Origin: Nocardia sp. NBC_00416
Lineage (GTDB): Bacteria > Actinomycetota > Actinomycetes > Mycobacteriales > Mycobacteriaceae
Length of the DNA stretch: 64,000 nt
Assembly: GCF_036032445.1 (NCBI RefSeq)
Contig: NZ_CP107932.1
Coordinates: forward strand, 4,466,501 to 4,530,500
Direction: 5' to 3'
A program made the position numbers and the translations under genes. Position 1 is the stretch's first letter. Each line of letters opens with the position of its first letter. Under the pieces are notes generated by a model that saw nothing but the letters and a program-made list of their open reading frames with translations, was not told the DNA's origin and ran no database searches. This document shows, piece by piece, positions 33,356-42,536 of the stretch.

Positions 33356-34096
33356 ATGCGCGAGCTGTATGTGATCGGTATCGGCGCCGGTGACCCCGAT
33401 CAGGTGACGATGCAGGCCGTCCGGGCCCTGCGGCAGGTGGACGTGTTCTTCGTGATCGGCAAAGGGGCCGAGAAACAGGAACTCATGGCGGTGCGCACCG
33501 CGATCCTCGCCGAACACGTCGACCGGCCTTACCGCGTCGTGGAGATACCCGACCCACCCCGCGACCGCACCCCCGAGGACTACCGGGACACGGTGCGGGA
33601 CTGGCACGAGCGGCGGTCGCTGCTGTTGGAGGAAGCGTTCGCGGCGGCCGAAGGGGTCGGCGCAATCCTGGTCTGGGGCGACCCTGCCCTCTACGACTCC
33701 ACCCTGCGCATGGTGGAACGGGTGCTGGCACGGGGCGCGCTGGACTTCGACTACACCATGATCCCGGGGGTCACCAGCGTCCACGCGCTCGCCGCCCGGC
33801 ACCGGACCGTCCTGCACCGGATCGGCGAACCGGTGCACATCACCACCGGGCGACGGTTGCGCGAGGAAGGTCTGGGCGCCGGTTCGACGGTGGTCATGCT
33901 CGACGCCGACTGCGCGTTCACCACCACCCCCGGCGACACCTTCATCTGGTGGGGGGCCTATCTGGGGATGCCCGACGAGGCCCTCATCGCCGGCCGGGTC
34001 GGCGAGGTCGGCGGCGAGATCGTGCACCGGCGCGCGCAGCTGCGCGAGCGCAAGGGCTGGATCATGGACATCTATCTGCTCCGCCCGGCTGAATGA
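33356..34096 (+). CDS. cobF: Precorrin-6A synthase (deacetylating)
   Basis: A 246-residue SAM-dependent methyltransferase of aerobic cobalamin synthesis. CobF methylates C-1 and releases acetate (precorrin-5 to 6A). The tetrapyrrole-methylase start RELYVIGIGAGDPDQVTMQA is clear, and ILVWGDPALYDSTLRMVERV and MIPGVTSVHALAARH are diagnostic for CobF. Here it stands alone, apart from other cob genes, as it does in M. tuberculosis by my recollection. The region before ATG 33356 has no clear ribosome-binding site and may be leaderless. Confidence 0.92.
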   Translation: MRELYVIGIGAGDPDQVTMQAVRALRQVDVFFVIGKGAEKQELMAVRTAILAEHVDRPYRVVEIPDPPRDRTPEDYRDTVRDWHERRSLLLEEAFAAAEGVGAILVWGDPALYDSTLRMVERVLARGALDFDYTMIPGVTSVHALAARHRTVLHRIGEPVHITTGRRLREEGLGAGSTVVMLDADCAFTTTPGDTFIWWGAYLGMPDEALIAGRVGEVGGEIVHRRAQLRERKGWIMDIYLLRPAE

Positions 34097-34119
34097 CCAG
34101 GTGATCGACCCTCTGGTCG

Positions 34120-34125
34120 TAGCAT
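34120..34125 (+). promoter_or_regulatory. -10 box of the DUF2630 / flavoprotein operon
   Basis: TAGCAT stands 7 nt before ATG 34133. It also covers the alternative ATG at 34124, which supports 34133 as the real, leaderless start. Confidence 0.55.
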
Positions 34126-34132
34126 GGTCGGC

Positions 34133-34378
34133 ATGACCGAACAGGACATACTCGGGCGGATCAAGGGCCTCGTCGACGACGAGCACGACCTGCGGTCGCG
34201 GGCTTCGCACGGGGAACTCGATCCCGATGTGGAGCGGCGGCGACTCGCCGAACTGGAGGTCATGCTGGATCAGTGCTGGGATCTGCTGCGGCAGCGCCGA
34301 GCGCGGATCGACAGCGGCGAACCCCCGGACGAGGCCGAGCCGCGGTCGCCGGGACAGGTCGAGGGCTACCTACAGTAA
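34133..34378 (+). CDS. DUF2630 protein
   Basis: An 81-residue helical protein. It starts MTEQDILGRIKGLVDDEHDLR and continues with a second amphipathic helix RRRLAELEVMLDQCWDLLRQRRA, the DUF2630 pattern. ATG 34133 chosen over 34124 because of the -10 box. It is probably a cytoplasmic helical hairpin; the function is unknown. The flavoprotein gene follows after 10 nt and the esterase overlaps that, so the three may share a transcript. Confidence 0.85.
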   Translation: MTEQDILGRIKGLVDDEHDLRSRASHGELDPDVERRRLAELEVMLDQCWDLLRQRRARIDSGEPPDEAEPRSPGQVEGYLQ

Positions 34379-34388
34379 GGGGGCCCCG

Positions 34389-35855
34389 ATGTCCGACAGT
34401 GGTGCCACCGAATACGACGTCATCGTGCTGGGCGGCGGACCCGCCGGGGAGAACGCGGCCGACTACGCCGTGGCCGGCAGCGACCGCACCGCGGCCATCG
34501 TCGAAGCGGAGAAGGTCGGTGGTGAATGTTCGTTCTGGGCCTGCATTCCGAGTAAGGCCCTGCTCCGGCCGGGCCACGTGCTGGGAGCCGCGCAGGGGCT
34601 GCCGGGCATCGAGGCCGCGGGTCCCGATATCGCCGAGGTATTGCGCCGGCGAGACGAGTTCGTGCACGCCCACAACGGCGACCACGACGATTCGAGCCAG
34701 GTCGATTGGGCGGCGCAGCAGGGCATCGACGTGATCCGCGGCGTCGGCCGGCTCGACGGGGAACGTCGTGTGCTGGTCGGTGATCGCGCGTTACATGCCC
34801 GCGTGGCGGTGGTCCTGGCCACCGGAACCCGCGCGGCCGTCCCGGATATCCCCGGACTGCGCGACGCCCTGCCCTGGACTTCCCGGGACGCCACCAACCT
34901 GCACGAGATCCCGAAGCGGGTCGTGCTGATCGGCGGCGGCGTGGTGGCCTGCGAGGCGGCCACCTGGCTGTCGGCGCTCGGGGCCGAGGTCACCGTGCTG
35001 GTCCGCGGTGACAGGCTGCTCGCCGGCGTGGAACCGTTCGCCGGGGAATACGTGGCCTCCGGGCTCACCGCGCAGGGCGTGCAGATCCGGTTCGGCACCC
35101 GGCCGGTACGGGTGCAGCGGCCGGCGGCCGCGGATCACGGCGAGGGCCGGATCCACGGTGGTCCGGTGACAGTGCGGGTCGAAGGGCCCGACGGCGCGAC
35201 GACACTCGTCGCCGACGAGATCGTGGTGGCGGCCGGGCGGACGCCGAACACCGCCGGGATCGGACTCGCGACCGTCGGCCTGCCGGAGGGGTACGTCCAG
35301 GTCGACGACCAGCTCACGGTGTCCGCCGTCCCCGGCGACTGGCTCTACGCGGTGGGCGATGTCAACCATCGCGCCGCGCTCACGCATATGGGCAAATACC
35401 AGGGCCGGGTGTGCGGCGATGTGATCGCCGCCCGCGCCGAGAGCCGGTCGCTGGCCGGTCCGCGCTACCGGGCGAGCGCCGACCACCGGGCCGTACCGCA
35501 AGTCGTGTTCACCGATCCCGAAGTGGCCGCCGTCGGGCTCAGCGCGGATAACGCGCGCAAGGCCGGTTACGACATCCGGACGGTCGAACTGGATATCGCA
35601 GTCGCGGGTTCGGCGCTGGCCCGCGACGATTACGCGGGCCGCGCCGCGCTGGTGATCGATACCGCGACCGACACTCTGCTCGGCGCCACTTTCGTGGGGC
35701 CCGATGTCGGCGAGCAGTTGCACGCCGCGACGATCGCCGTCACCGGACGCGTGCCGCTGGACGCACTGTGGCACGCGGTGCCCGCCTTTCCCGCCGTGAG
35801 TGAATTCTGGTTACGTCTGTTGGAGACCGATCGGTCGTCGTTACCATCGGTCTGA
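34389..35855 (+). CDS. FAD-dependent pyridine nucleotide-disulfide oxidoreductase
   Basis: A 488-residue flavoprotein. FAD motif VIVLGGGPAGENAADYA, redox disulfide GGECSFWACIPSKALLRP (C-x4-C), NAD motif RVVLIGGGVVACEAATWLSALG, and the second FAD motif WLYAVGDVNHRAALTHMGKYQG. The C-terminal dimer domain has a His/Glu pair in HAVPAFPAVSEFW. This is the dihydrolipoamide dehydrogenase / mercuric reductase type. It lacks a nearby ketoacid dehydrogenase, so a general disulfide or quinone reductase is more likely than Lpd. ATG 34389 is taken because the long frame upstream overlaps DUF2630. Its stop shares one base with the esterase start. Confidence 0.88.
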   Translation: MSDSGATEYDVIVLGGGPAGENAADYAVAGSDRTAAIVEAEKVGGECSFWACIPSKALLRPGHVLGAAQGLPGIEAAGPDIAEVLRRRDEFVHAHNGDHDDSSQVDWAAQQGIDVIRGVGRLDGERRVLVGDRALHARVAVVLATGTRAAVPDIPGLRDALPWTSRDATNLHEIPKRVVLIGGGVVACEAATWLSALGAEVTVLVRGDRLLAGVEPFAGEYVASGLTAQGVQIRFGTRPVRVQRPAAADHGEGRIHGGPVTVRVEGPDGATTLVADEIVVAAGRTPNTAGIGLATVGLPEGYVQVDDQLTVSAVPGDWLYAVGDVNHRAALTHMGKYQGRVCGDVIAARAESRSLAGPRYRASADHRAVPQVVFTDPEVAAVGLSADNARKAGYDIRTVELDIAVAGSALARDDYAGRAALVIDTATDTLLGATFVGPDVGEQLHAATIAVTGRVPLDALWHAVPAFPAVSEFWLRLLETDRSSLPSV

Positions 35856-37582
35856 TGAGCGCTACCGAACAGATCACGACCACCGACGGCGTCGTCCGTG
35901 GTCGGCGGGGTCGCCGGGTGATGTACTGGCGGTCGCTTCCCTATGCCGCCCCACCCGTCGGTGAGCTGCGGTTTCGATCGCCGCAACCGGTACAGCCGTG
36001 GACCGATGTGCGCGACGCGACCTATTTCCGCGCCGCGGGCATCCAACCGCGCTTCGGGGTGCGGCTCGGCCCGCGCAAGCTTCAGGAGATGAGCGAGGAC
36101 TCACTGACACTGAATGTCGTGGCGCCCGCCACGGCATCGCCGCGACCGCGTCCGGTGATGGTGTTCATCCACGGCGGCGGCTATCTGTTCGGCACCTCGG
36201 CACTGCGCCTGTATTCGGGGGTGCAACTCGCGGCCGACGGTGACGTGATCGTGGTGTCGATCAACTACCGGCTCGGTGCGTTCGGATACGCCGATTTCAG
36301 CGAGTTCTCCACCCCGGACAGCCCTTACGATGCCAACCTCGGCCTGCGCGATCAGATCGCCGCGCTGCGCTGGGTCCGGGCCAATATCGCCGAGTTCGGC
36401 GGCGACCCGGAGAATGTGACCATCTTCGGGGAATCCGCGGGCGCGCACGCGGTACTGAGTCTGCTGGCGACGCCGTCGGCCGAGGGGCTCTTCCACCGCG
36501 GGATCGCGCAGAGCCCGCCCGCGGACTGGGGTCTGACGATCGCCGAATCGCGGGAATTCGCCCGCCGTATTCTCGACCGCCTCGGTGTCGCTCCGGAAAA
36601 CGCGAATCGCGCTCTGCGCGAAGCGGATCCGCACGATATCCGCCGGGCTTTCAATCGGGCCTCGAATGCGGCGATGGCAGAGTTCCCGGGTTTCTTCCCG
36701 GCCGCGCCGGTGGCCGACGGTGACCTGTTGCCGCGCACCCCGATCGACGCCTTCACCGAGGGACACACCCATCGGGTTCCGCTGATCATCGGCACCTGCC
36801 GCAACGAGGGCGCCCTGTTCAACCGCTTCACAGATACGCTGCCCACCCGGCCGGAGCGCCTCAAACGCGCACTCTCGGTCGCCGGACCCGAGGTGTATCC
36901 CCGGGTGTTCTCGACCTATCCCGGATTCCCGGCCGAACAGGCGGCGATCCGCGCGGGCGGCGACTACTTCTTCTGGCGTCCGTCGGTCGCGGTGATGGAG
37001 GGGCACAGCCGCCACTCCCCCACCTACGCCTACCGCTACGATTTCGCGCCCCGGCTGTTCCAGCTCTACAAGCTGGGCGCGACGCACGCGACCGATCTGC
37101 TGCCGACCTTCGGCGCCGTCTACGAGCCATGGAGCCGGGCTCTCACCGCCGGCGGAAGTCGCCGCGGGTTGCTCGCGGTGACCCGCCAGTTCCAGAACAA
37201 CTGGCTGAATTTCGCCCGCACCGGCGCACCGCTGCCGTCTTGGCCGCGATACACCGAGCAGGAACGCAGCACGCTGATCATCGATGCGCCCAGCCGGGTG
37301 GACAACGATCCCGACCGCGCCCAGCGCGAACTGTGGGCAGGAGTGCGCGCACCGCTGCTGGTGCCGGCGGCGGGCGGCAGCCCCGCGAAGGATACGGACG
37401 AGCCGGAGGCCGGAGCGGAAGGCGACGGGTCCCTGCTCGGGACCATCACCGCCGAACACCCCGAAGCCGCGACCTTCGCCGACGCCGCGATGAAGGTCGC
37501 CGACGAATTCGCCGACAGCGCGGACAAGCCGGCGTCCGAGCCGGAACCCGAGTCGCCGAACCGGGAACGCGCCGACGACTGA
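35855..37582 (+). CDS. Carboxylesterase (type B)
   Basis: A 575-residue serine esterase. The oxyanion region is FIHGGGYLFG, the nucleophile elbow GESAGAHAVLSLL (Ser near 200), and the type B N-terminal block GVVRGRRGRRVMYWRSLPYAAPPVG. The C-terminal His lies in GATHATDLLPTFG. Residues ~510-575 are an acidic disordered tail. No signal peptide, so it is probably cytoplasmic. It is coupled to the flavoprotein (TGATG). The substrate is unknown; enzymes of this class hydrolyse a wide range of esters. Confidence 0.9.
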   Translation: MSATEQITTTDGVVRGRRGRRVMYWRSLPYAAPPVGELRFRSPQPVQPWTDVRDATYFRAAGIQPRFGVRLGPRKLQEMSEDSLTLNVVAPATASPRPRPVMVFIHGGGYLFGTSALRLYSGVQLAADGDVIVVSINYRLGAFGYADFSEFSTPDSPYDANLGLRDQIAALRWVRANIAEFGGDPENVTIFGESAGAHAVLSLLATPSAEGLFHRGIAQSPPADWGLTIAESREFARRILDRLGVAPENANRALREADPHDIRRAFNRASNAAMAEFPGFFPAAPVADGDLLPRTPIDAFTEGHTHRVPLIIGTCRNEGALFNRFTDTLPTRPERLKRALSVAGPEVYPRVFSTYPGFPAEQAAIRAGGDYFFWRPSVAVMEGHSRHSPTYAYRYDFAPRLFQLYKLGATHATDLLPTFGAVYEPWSRALTAGGSRRGLLAVTRQFQNNWLNFARTGAPLPSWPRYTEQERSTLIIDAPSRVDNDPDRAQRELWAGVRAPLLVPAAGGSPAKDTDEPEAGAEGDGSLLGTITAEHPEAATFADAAMKVADEFADSADKPASEPEPESPNRERADD

Positions 37583-37596
37583 TCCGCCCGCCCCGA

Positions 37597-38463
37597 CTAC
37601 TTCAGCAGGCGTGACATCCGGCGGTCGGCGAGGATCTTGCCGCCGGTCTGACAGGTGGGGCAGTACTGGAACGACCGGTCGGTGAAGGCGACTTCACGGA
37701 CCGTGTCCGCACAGACCGGACAGGGCAGACCGGTGCGGGCGTGGACGCGCATACCCGAGCGTTTCTCGCCCTTGAGCCGGGCCGCGGCCTGCCCGACCGA
37801 CCGGTCCACCGCATCCAGCAGCACCGTGCGCAACGCTTCGTACAGGTCACCGACCTTCGCCGCCGGCAATGTCTTCGCCGGGGCGAACGGGGAGATCTTG
37901 GCGGTGTGCAGGATCTCGTCGGAGTAGGCGTTGCCGATACCGGCGATAACGGTCTGATCGACGAGCACGTTCTTGATACGTCCTGGCGCGGCGGCCAGCA
38001 GTTCGGCGAACCGGTCCGCGGTGATCGCCAGCGCGTCGGGCCCCAGCCGGGCGATACCGGGGACCTGCGCGGGGTCTTGCACGATATAGACGGCGAGCCG
38101 CTTCTTGGTGCCCGCCTCGGTGAGGTCGAAGGCCGGGGTCGCTCCTTCGGGAGTGAAGAAGTGCACCCGAAGCGCCAGTGGCCCGCGACCGGGCTTGGGC
38201 GGGTTCGCGCTCGGATTATCTGTCCAGCGCAGCCAGCCCGCCCGGGACAGATGGGTGATCAGCCACAGACCCCCGCAGTCCATTCCGAGGAATTTCCCCC
38301 ACCGTCCGGCGCCCGTCACATCCCGCCCGGACAGCGCCGTCACCGGCGGATCGAAGGTTTTGATCGCACTCAGCGCCACCACATCGATACGTCCCACCAC
38401 CGCACCGACGGCATGTTCCCGCAGGAACTGCGCCAGCGCCTCCACTTCGGGTAGTTCGGGCAC
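37597..38463 (-). CDS. Fpg/Nei-family DNA glycosylase
   Basis: A 288-residue bifunctional glycosylase/lyase. The N-terminus is exactly PELPEVE after Met (catalytic Pro and Glu). The beta-clamp Lys is in GRWGKFLGM, the helix-two-turn-helix has VIAGIGNAYSDEILHTAKISP, and the C-terminal zinc finger has CPVC and CPTC pairs. All key residues are present. It removes oxidised bases. It is one of several Fpg/Nei paralogues in this order, and position near pgi matches the Rv0944 locus. A channel gene lies 9 nt upstream on the same strand. Confidence 0.9.
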   Translation of the reverse strand: MPELPEVEALAQFLREHAVGAVVGRIDVVALSAIKTFDPPVTALSGRDVTGAGRWGKFLGMDCGGLWLITHLSRAGWLRWTDNPSANPPKPGRGPLALRVHFFTPEGATPAFDLTEAGTKKRLAVYIVQDPAQVPGIARLGPDALAITADRFAELLAAAPGRIKNVLVDQTVIAGIGNAYSDEILHTAKISPFAPAKTLPAAKVGDLYEALRTVLLDAVDRSVGQAAARLKGEKRSGMRVHARTGLPCPVCADTVREVAFTDRSFQYCPTCQTGGKILADRRMSRLLK

Positions 38464-38472
38464 ACGATCAGG

Positions 38473-39009
38473 CTACCGGCGGTCTGCGACATCCGTGGCG
38501 TCCAAACGTCGGGTGATTCCGGTGGTGGTAACCGCCAGCAGGGTGCCGATCACCACGAGATCGAACGCCATCTGCACCGTGGTGGCGATCCGCGCGGCCT
38601 GCCCGACCGCGTGGATATCGCCGAAACCGACGGTGCCCAGGGTCGCGACGGTGTAGTACAGCGCGTCGTTGCGAGTCCGCAATTCCGCGAACTGGCCGGG
38701 GTCGCGCAGCTCGAGGATGTAGTAGAAGAGCGAGAAGAACACCACGACCAGCGAGATGAGGAACAACAGACCGTCGACTCGATGGCCGGTGTCGCGGCTC
38801 GAGCGCAGAAATTGACCGATCCGGCGGTAAGCGAGCCAGGACAACCCACTCACGCCGGCGGCGAACGCCACCACGGTGACCACCCGGGTGGGCCAGAAGC
38901 CGGGGAGCTCGAGGCCCAGCGGAACGAAGTAATAGATGAGTAGTGCGCACACGACCGTGGTCGCGTTACGCCACAGATGCGCCCGGCCGTCGATCTGTCG
39001 AGAAGCCAT
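38473..39009 (-). CDS. Two-pore-helix ion channel protein (K+ channel type)
   Basis: A 178-residue membrane protein. Four hydrophobic helices: ATTVVCALLIYYFVPLG, VVTVVAFAAGVSGLSWLAY, LLFLISLVVVFFSLFYYIL and MAFDLVVIGTLLAVTTTG. The pore loop between the last two has the selectivity filter TVATLGTVGFGDIHA, a TVGFGD potassium filter. There is no cytoplasmic RCK domain. Probably a tetrameric potassium channel. It is likely co-transcribed with the downstream glycosylase. Confidence 0.85.
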   Translation of the reverse strand: MASRQIDGRAHLWRNATTVVCALLIYYFVPLGLELPGFWPTRVVTVVAFAAGVSGLSWLAYRRIGQFLRSSRDTGHRVDGLLFLISLVVVFFSLFYYILELRDPGQFAELRTRNDALYYTVATLGTVGFGDIHAVGQAARIATTVQMAFDLVVIGTLLAVTTTGITRRLDATDVADRR

Positions 39010-39120
39010 GCGGTCATGATCTGCCCACGCGCCCGACTCGACAGCCGGGCGCGCCGAGAAGCCACGGATTCGACCCCGAACAGCGAGCTCGCCGCGAAAC
39101 CCGCTCGTCCTCGGCTGAAG

Positions 39121-40263
39121 CTACCCGCGGTAGTCGCGGAACGCGCCGCGCAGATCATCGATCAGGAGGTCGGGTACCTCCATAGCGGCGAAGTGGCCGC
39201 CCCGGGCGAATTCGGTCCAGCGCACGATGTTGTGGTTCTTTTCGGCGATCCGGCGGACGGGGACGCCGATATCGTGCGGCAGCACGGCCACGGCCACCGG
39301 TACATCGGTGTCGGGTTCGGTCCTGCCCCAGGTGGCGGCGCTTTCGTAGTAGTAGCGCGCCGACGATCCGGCTGTGCCGTTGAGCCAGTAGATCATGACG
39401 TTGGTGAGCATGGCGTCACGGTCGACGGCGTCCTCGGGGACATCCGCGGAGTCCGTCCAGTCCTTGAAGCGTTCCACGATCCAGGCCAGCTGACCCACCG
39501 GTGAATCGGTGAGCGCGTAGGACAGTGTCTGCGGGCGGCTGGCCTGGAGCATCGCGTAGGCGCCGAGTTCGTACTGGGCGCGTTGCGCCAACCGCGCGGC
39601 GTGCTGTTCGGCGGGATCGCCGGGGTCCGCGGTCTCGGCGGTGACGGTGGCCGAGGCGATCATCGTCAGGTGCACCGCGACCACGTGCTCGGCGTCGATC
39701 ACGGCCAGCTCGCGCGAGATCGCCGCGCCGGTGTCCTCACCGTGCGCCGCGTAACGGTCGTAGCCGAGACGACTCATCAGCTCGGCCCAGGCCCGCGCGG
39801 CCCGCGTGGGCGACCAGCCGACGGCAGGTCCGGACAGGCCGTATCCGGGGATGGTCGGCACGACGACATGGAAGGCGTCCGCCGCGTCGCCGCCGTGCGC
39901 CACCGGATCGGTCAGCGGGCCGATCAACTCCAGGAATTCCACGATCGAGCCGGGCCAACCGTGTGTCAGCACCAGCGGCAGGGCGCCGGGTTCCGCCGAG
40001 CGGACGTGGACGAAATGCAGCTCGTGACCGTCGATCTCGGTCCGGAACTGCGGGAACGTGTTGAGCCGTGCCTCTTGGGCCCGCCAGTCGTAGCTGTCGC
40101 GCCAGTAGCCGGCCAGTTCCCTGATGTAGTCGAGCGGGATGCCCTGTGCCCATCCCACCCCGGGAGCCTCGTCGGGCCAGCGCACGGCGGTCAGTCGCCG
40201 GTGCAGATCATCGAGCTGCTCTTGGGGTACGTCGATCCGGAAAGAACTGATCTCGCTACTCAT
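39121..40263 (-). CDS. Epoxide hydrolase (alpha/beta hydrolase with EHN domain)
   Basis: A 380-residue enzyme. The N-terminal EHN domain starts ISSFRIDVPQEQLDDLHRRL. The alpha/beta core has HGWPGSIVEF (oxyanion), HGEDTGAAIS (nucleophilic Asp) and RGGHFAAMEVP (catalytic His). The lid tyrosines are probably in ARYYYESAATWG. It opens epoxides to diols, in detoxification or catabolism. It is divergent from a WYL-type regulator, with a 23-bp palindrome between the two starts, so its expression is probably controlled by that regulator. Confidence 0.9.
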   Translation of the reverse strand: MSSEISSFRIDVPQEQLDDLHRRLTAVRWPDEAPGVGWAQGIPLDYIRELAGYWRDSYDWRAQEARLNTFPQFRTEIDGHELHFVHVRSAEPGALPLVLTHGWPGSIVEFLELIGPLTDPVAHGGDAADAFHVVVPTIPGYGLSGPAVGWSPTRAARAWAELMSRLGYDRYAAHGEDTGAAISRELAVIDAEHVVAVHLTMIASATVTAETADPGDPAEQHAARLAQRAQYELGAYAMLQASRPQTLSYALTDSPVGQLAWIVERFKDWTDSADVPEDAVDRDAMLTNVMIYWLNGTAGSSARYYYESAATWGRTEPDTDVPVAVAVLPHDIGVPVRRIAEKNHNIVRWTEFARGGHFAAMEVPDLLIDDLRGAFRDYRG

Positions 40264-40283
40264 GACACCTACACTAAGAAGCC

Positions 40284-40306
40284 CCTAGGACAGTTCCTGC
40301 CCTAGG
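40284..40306. promoter_or_regulatory. Palindromic operator between epoxide hydrolase and WYL regulator
   Basis: CCTAGG-n-CAG-nnn-CTG-n-CCTAGG is a 23-bp imperfect palindrome, symmetric at all but the five spacer positions. It is centred in the 63-bp divergent intergenic region, 21 nt from each start. Confidence 0.75.
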
Positions 40307-40326
40307 AATGCGGAAGAATCGGATAC

Positions 40327-41301
40327 GTGCTCGAGACCTCCGCCCGACTGCTCCGATTGCTCTCGCTTCTGCAGACCCCCCGCGACTGGACCGGCCGCGA
40401 ACTCGCCGAACGACTGGACGTCGATATGCGCACCGTGCGCCGCGATATCGACAAGCTGCGCACGCTCGGCTACCCCGTGCACGCGATCGCCGGCGCGGCC
40501 GGGTACCGCCTGGGCGCCGGCGCCGCGCTGCCGCCGCTGCTACTGGACGACGACGAGGCCGTGGCGGTCGCGCTGGGATTGCGCACCGCCGCCGGTGGCA
40601 CCGTCGCGGGCATCGAGGAGAGTTCGCTGCGCGCGCTCACCAAACTCGAGCAGGTACTCCCTTCTCGCCTACGCCACCGGATCACCGCGTTGCAGGCCGC
40701 GACCGTGACCGTTGCGGCCGGGACCACGCCGGTCGACCCGCAGACGCTCACCGCCATAGCGGGCGCGATCCGCGATCATCACCGGCTGCGATTCGACTAT
40801 CGCGCGCACGACGGGACCACCACCCGCCGTGACACCGAACCGCATCGGCTGGTCCACACCGGACGACGCTGGTATCTGATCGGCTGGGACGTCGACCGCG
40901 CCGACTGGCGTAACTATCGCGTCGACCGCTTGGCGCCCCGCATCCCCACAGGGCCGCGATTCGAGCCACGCCCGGCCCCCGATATCGATCCCGCCGGTTT
41001 CGTCTCGCGCGGGGTGAGCACCTCCGTCTACCGCTACCGGGCCCGGATCACCCTGCACGTATCGGCGGCGACCGCCGCCGATCGGATTCCGGCCACCGTC
41101 GGCGTCATCGAGGCCGTCGACGCGACGTCCTGCCTATTGCATACGGGCTCTAATTCGCTCGACGAGATAGCTGTCTACGTGGGACTTTTCGGCTTCGCAT
41201 TCCAGGTCCACGAACCCCCCGAACTCATCGACCACCTGCGCGCGCTGGCGCAGCGCGTCACCGCCGCCGTCTCAGCGGGGACAGAGCCGCCCGGCCCCTG
41301 A
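40327..41301 (+). CDS. WYL-domain transcriptional regulator
   Basis: A 324-residue regulator. The N-terminal HTH (RLLRLLSLLQTPRDW and GRELAERLDVDMRTVRRDIDKLR) is followed by a WYL domain with RFDYRAHDGTTTRRDTEPHRLVHTGRRWYLIGWDVDR and a WCX-type C-terminal region. WYL domains sense ligands such as nucleotides or nucleic acids. The divergent epoxide hydrolase and the palindrome between them mark the likely target. GTG 40327 is the start. The last ~30 bp of the gene are duplicated at 44222. Confidence 0.88.
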   Translation: MLETSARLLRLLSLLQTPRDWTGRELAERLDVDMRTVRRDIDKLRTLGYPVHAIAGAAGYRLGAGAALPPLLLDDDEAVAVALGLRTAAGGTVAGIEESSLRALTKLEQVLPSRLRHRITALQAATVTVAAGTTPVDPQTLTAIAGAIRDHHRLRFDYRAHDGTTTRRDTEPHRLVHTGRRWYLIGWDVDRADWRNYRVDRLAPRIPTGPRFEPRPAPDIDPAGFVSRGVSTSVYRYRARITLHVSAATAADRIPATVGVIEAVDATSCLLHTGSNSLDEIAVYVGLFGFAFQVHEPPELIDHLRALAQRVTAAVSAGTEPPGP

Positions 41302-41314
41302 TCGGATACGCCGC

Positions 41315-41842
41315 ATGAAACCTGACATCGACACTCCGCGAACGACGCTACGGCCGTTCCGGCCCGAGGATTGCGAGGAACTCCACGAGATCTTCAGCGA
41401 CCCCGCGACGCACACCCTCGGCGACGGCCCCTTCACTTCGCTGGACCGGACCCGGGAGTGGATCCACCGCCGCATGGCGAGCCGAGAGCGGTCCGGGCTG
41501 CTGTGGTACGCGGTCCGAGACCGCCACGGGACTGCTCCTGGGAAATTGCGGCCTCTTCGCCGGACGTACAGGCGCAGCGGAACCCGAGATCGGCTACGAG
41601 ATCCGCCGGTCCCATCAGGGACGCGGATTCGCGAGCGAAGCCGCAGCGGCCGTCCTCGAGGAAGCACTGTCCTGTGGCGTACCGCGCGTCTGGGCGACGA
41701 TCCGACCGCACAACTGCGCGTCACTGCGCGTCGCGACGAAGGCCGGATTCGCACACCACAGCATTCGCTCCGACGACAAAGGCCAATTGGTCTATCTGGT
41801 TTCATCACGACACCATCAGCGGCGGGGGCCGCTCACGATCTG
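41315..41842 (+). pseudogene. GNAT acetyltransferase, frameshifted
   Basis: Starts at ATG 41315 as a RimJ/RimL-type GNAT (TTLRPFRPEDCEELHEIF) and runs correctly for ~70 codons to LLWYAVRDR. At about 41523 the frame breaks. The rest of the domain (LLLGNCGLFAGRTG, EIGYEIRRSHQGRGFASEAA, VLEEALSCGVPRVWATIRPHNCASLRVATKAGF) continues two bases out of register to TGA 41842. The partial second copy at 44268 has GACCGCGCCACGGG where this one has GACCGCCACGGG, so a 2-nt deletion is the lesion. Without it the protein would be a complete acetyl-CoA-dependent acetyltransferase. Confidence 0.85.
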
Positions 41843-41887
41843 AGGGGTCGCACAGGTGGTGCGGAACGACGTTCTCCGGGAATCGAG

Positions 41888-42237
41888 CTTGTCGACCTCC
41901 GCACGCGGTCAGGACGCGATACGCGGACGTGGATTCAGGCTTTCGAAGGCCCGCTCTGAGCTCTGCGCACCGTACCCGGCCGCGATCTGCCGGTCCACGA
42001 GATCGCGGACCGGGCCGACGATATCGAGATCGACCCCGGCGTCCCGGCTGGCCGACACGATGGCGTCCAGCGCGGCCTTGGTGAATGTCAGCGGCTGCAA
42101 CACCTGCGAGTAGTCGCCCGTATCGATCTGCGCCCCGGCTGCGGGCAACGACGGGAGCAATGCGGCGAGCCAGGCCGAGTGTTTCGAGCACGTCGCGGAA
42201 TGTGTCGAAGACATCGGACGATCCGCTGTAGAGCGCC
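41888..42237 (-). pseudogene. Imine reductase-like gene, decayed partial duplicate
   Basis: Nearly identical to the 3' end of the intact gene at 45962-46852 (same WLAALLPSLPAAGAQIDTG... and GPVRDLVDRQIAAGYGAQSS... segments). About 160 bp are missing internally: GCGAGCCAGGCCGAG joins directly to TTTCGAGCACGTCGCGG. The 5' half, with the Rossmann motif, is absent. It begins 46 nt after the frameshifted acetyltransferase and clearly arose by segmental duplication. Confidence 0.88.
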
Positions 42238-42536
42238 AGGTTCCAGACCCTGTCAATCTCTTCCAGAACTCGTCGCCCTCACCTGAGGAGTCCCCAGGTT
42301 CACCCGGCAGTCTCCGCAGCTGGTGATTTTTCCGTGAATCACGAAGGACGCTGTCTTGTCGAGGCGACGGGATCGGTGTCGATGGAAGCCTCTATGGCCG
42401 ATTGTGACCCGGCGAGTGTCCTCAAAGCCGTATGAACGCATCTCGACGAGCTCGAGGGCTCGAGCCCGGTGCAACTCCGGGCCCAAGCCCTCGCGGCCCG
42501 GACTTCTACTTGGCCAGTCCACTATCGCACTGGCAT
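42238..42536. other. Intergenic stretch without a supported gene
   Basis: About 300 bp between the decayed duplicate and the HAAS-domain gene. A short open frame exists on the minus strand (42253-42522) but shows no family I recognise. It is probably the scar of an insertion. Confidence 0.4.

Noticed and set aside
42253..42522. An 89-codon minus-strand frame between the decayed duplicate and the HAAS gene
   Set aside because: No start signal, no recognised family, and it lies in rearranged DNA; kept as intergenic.
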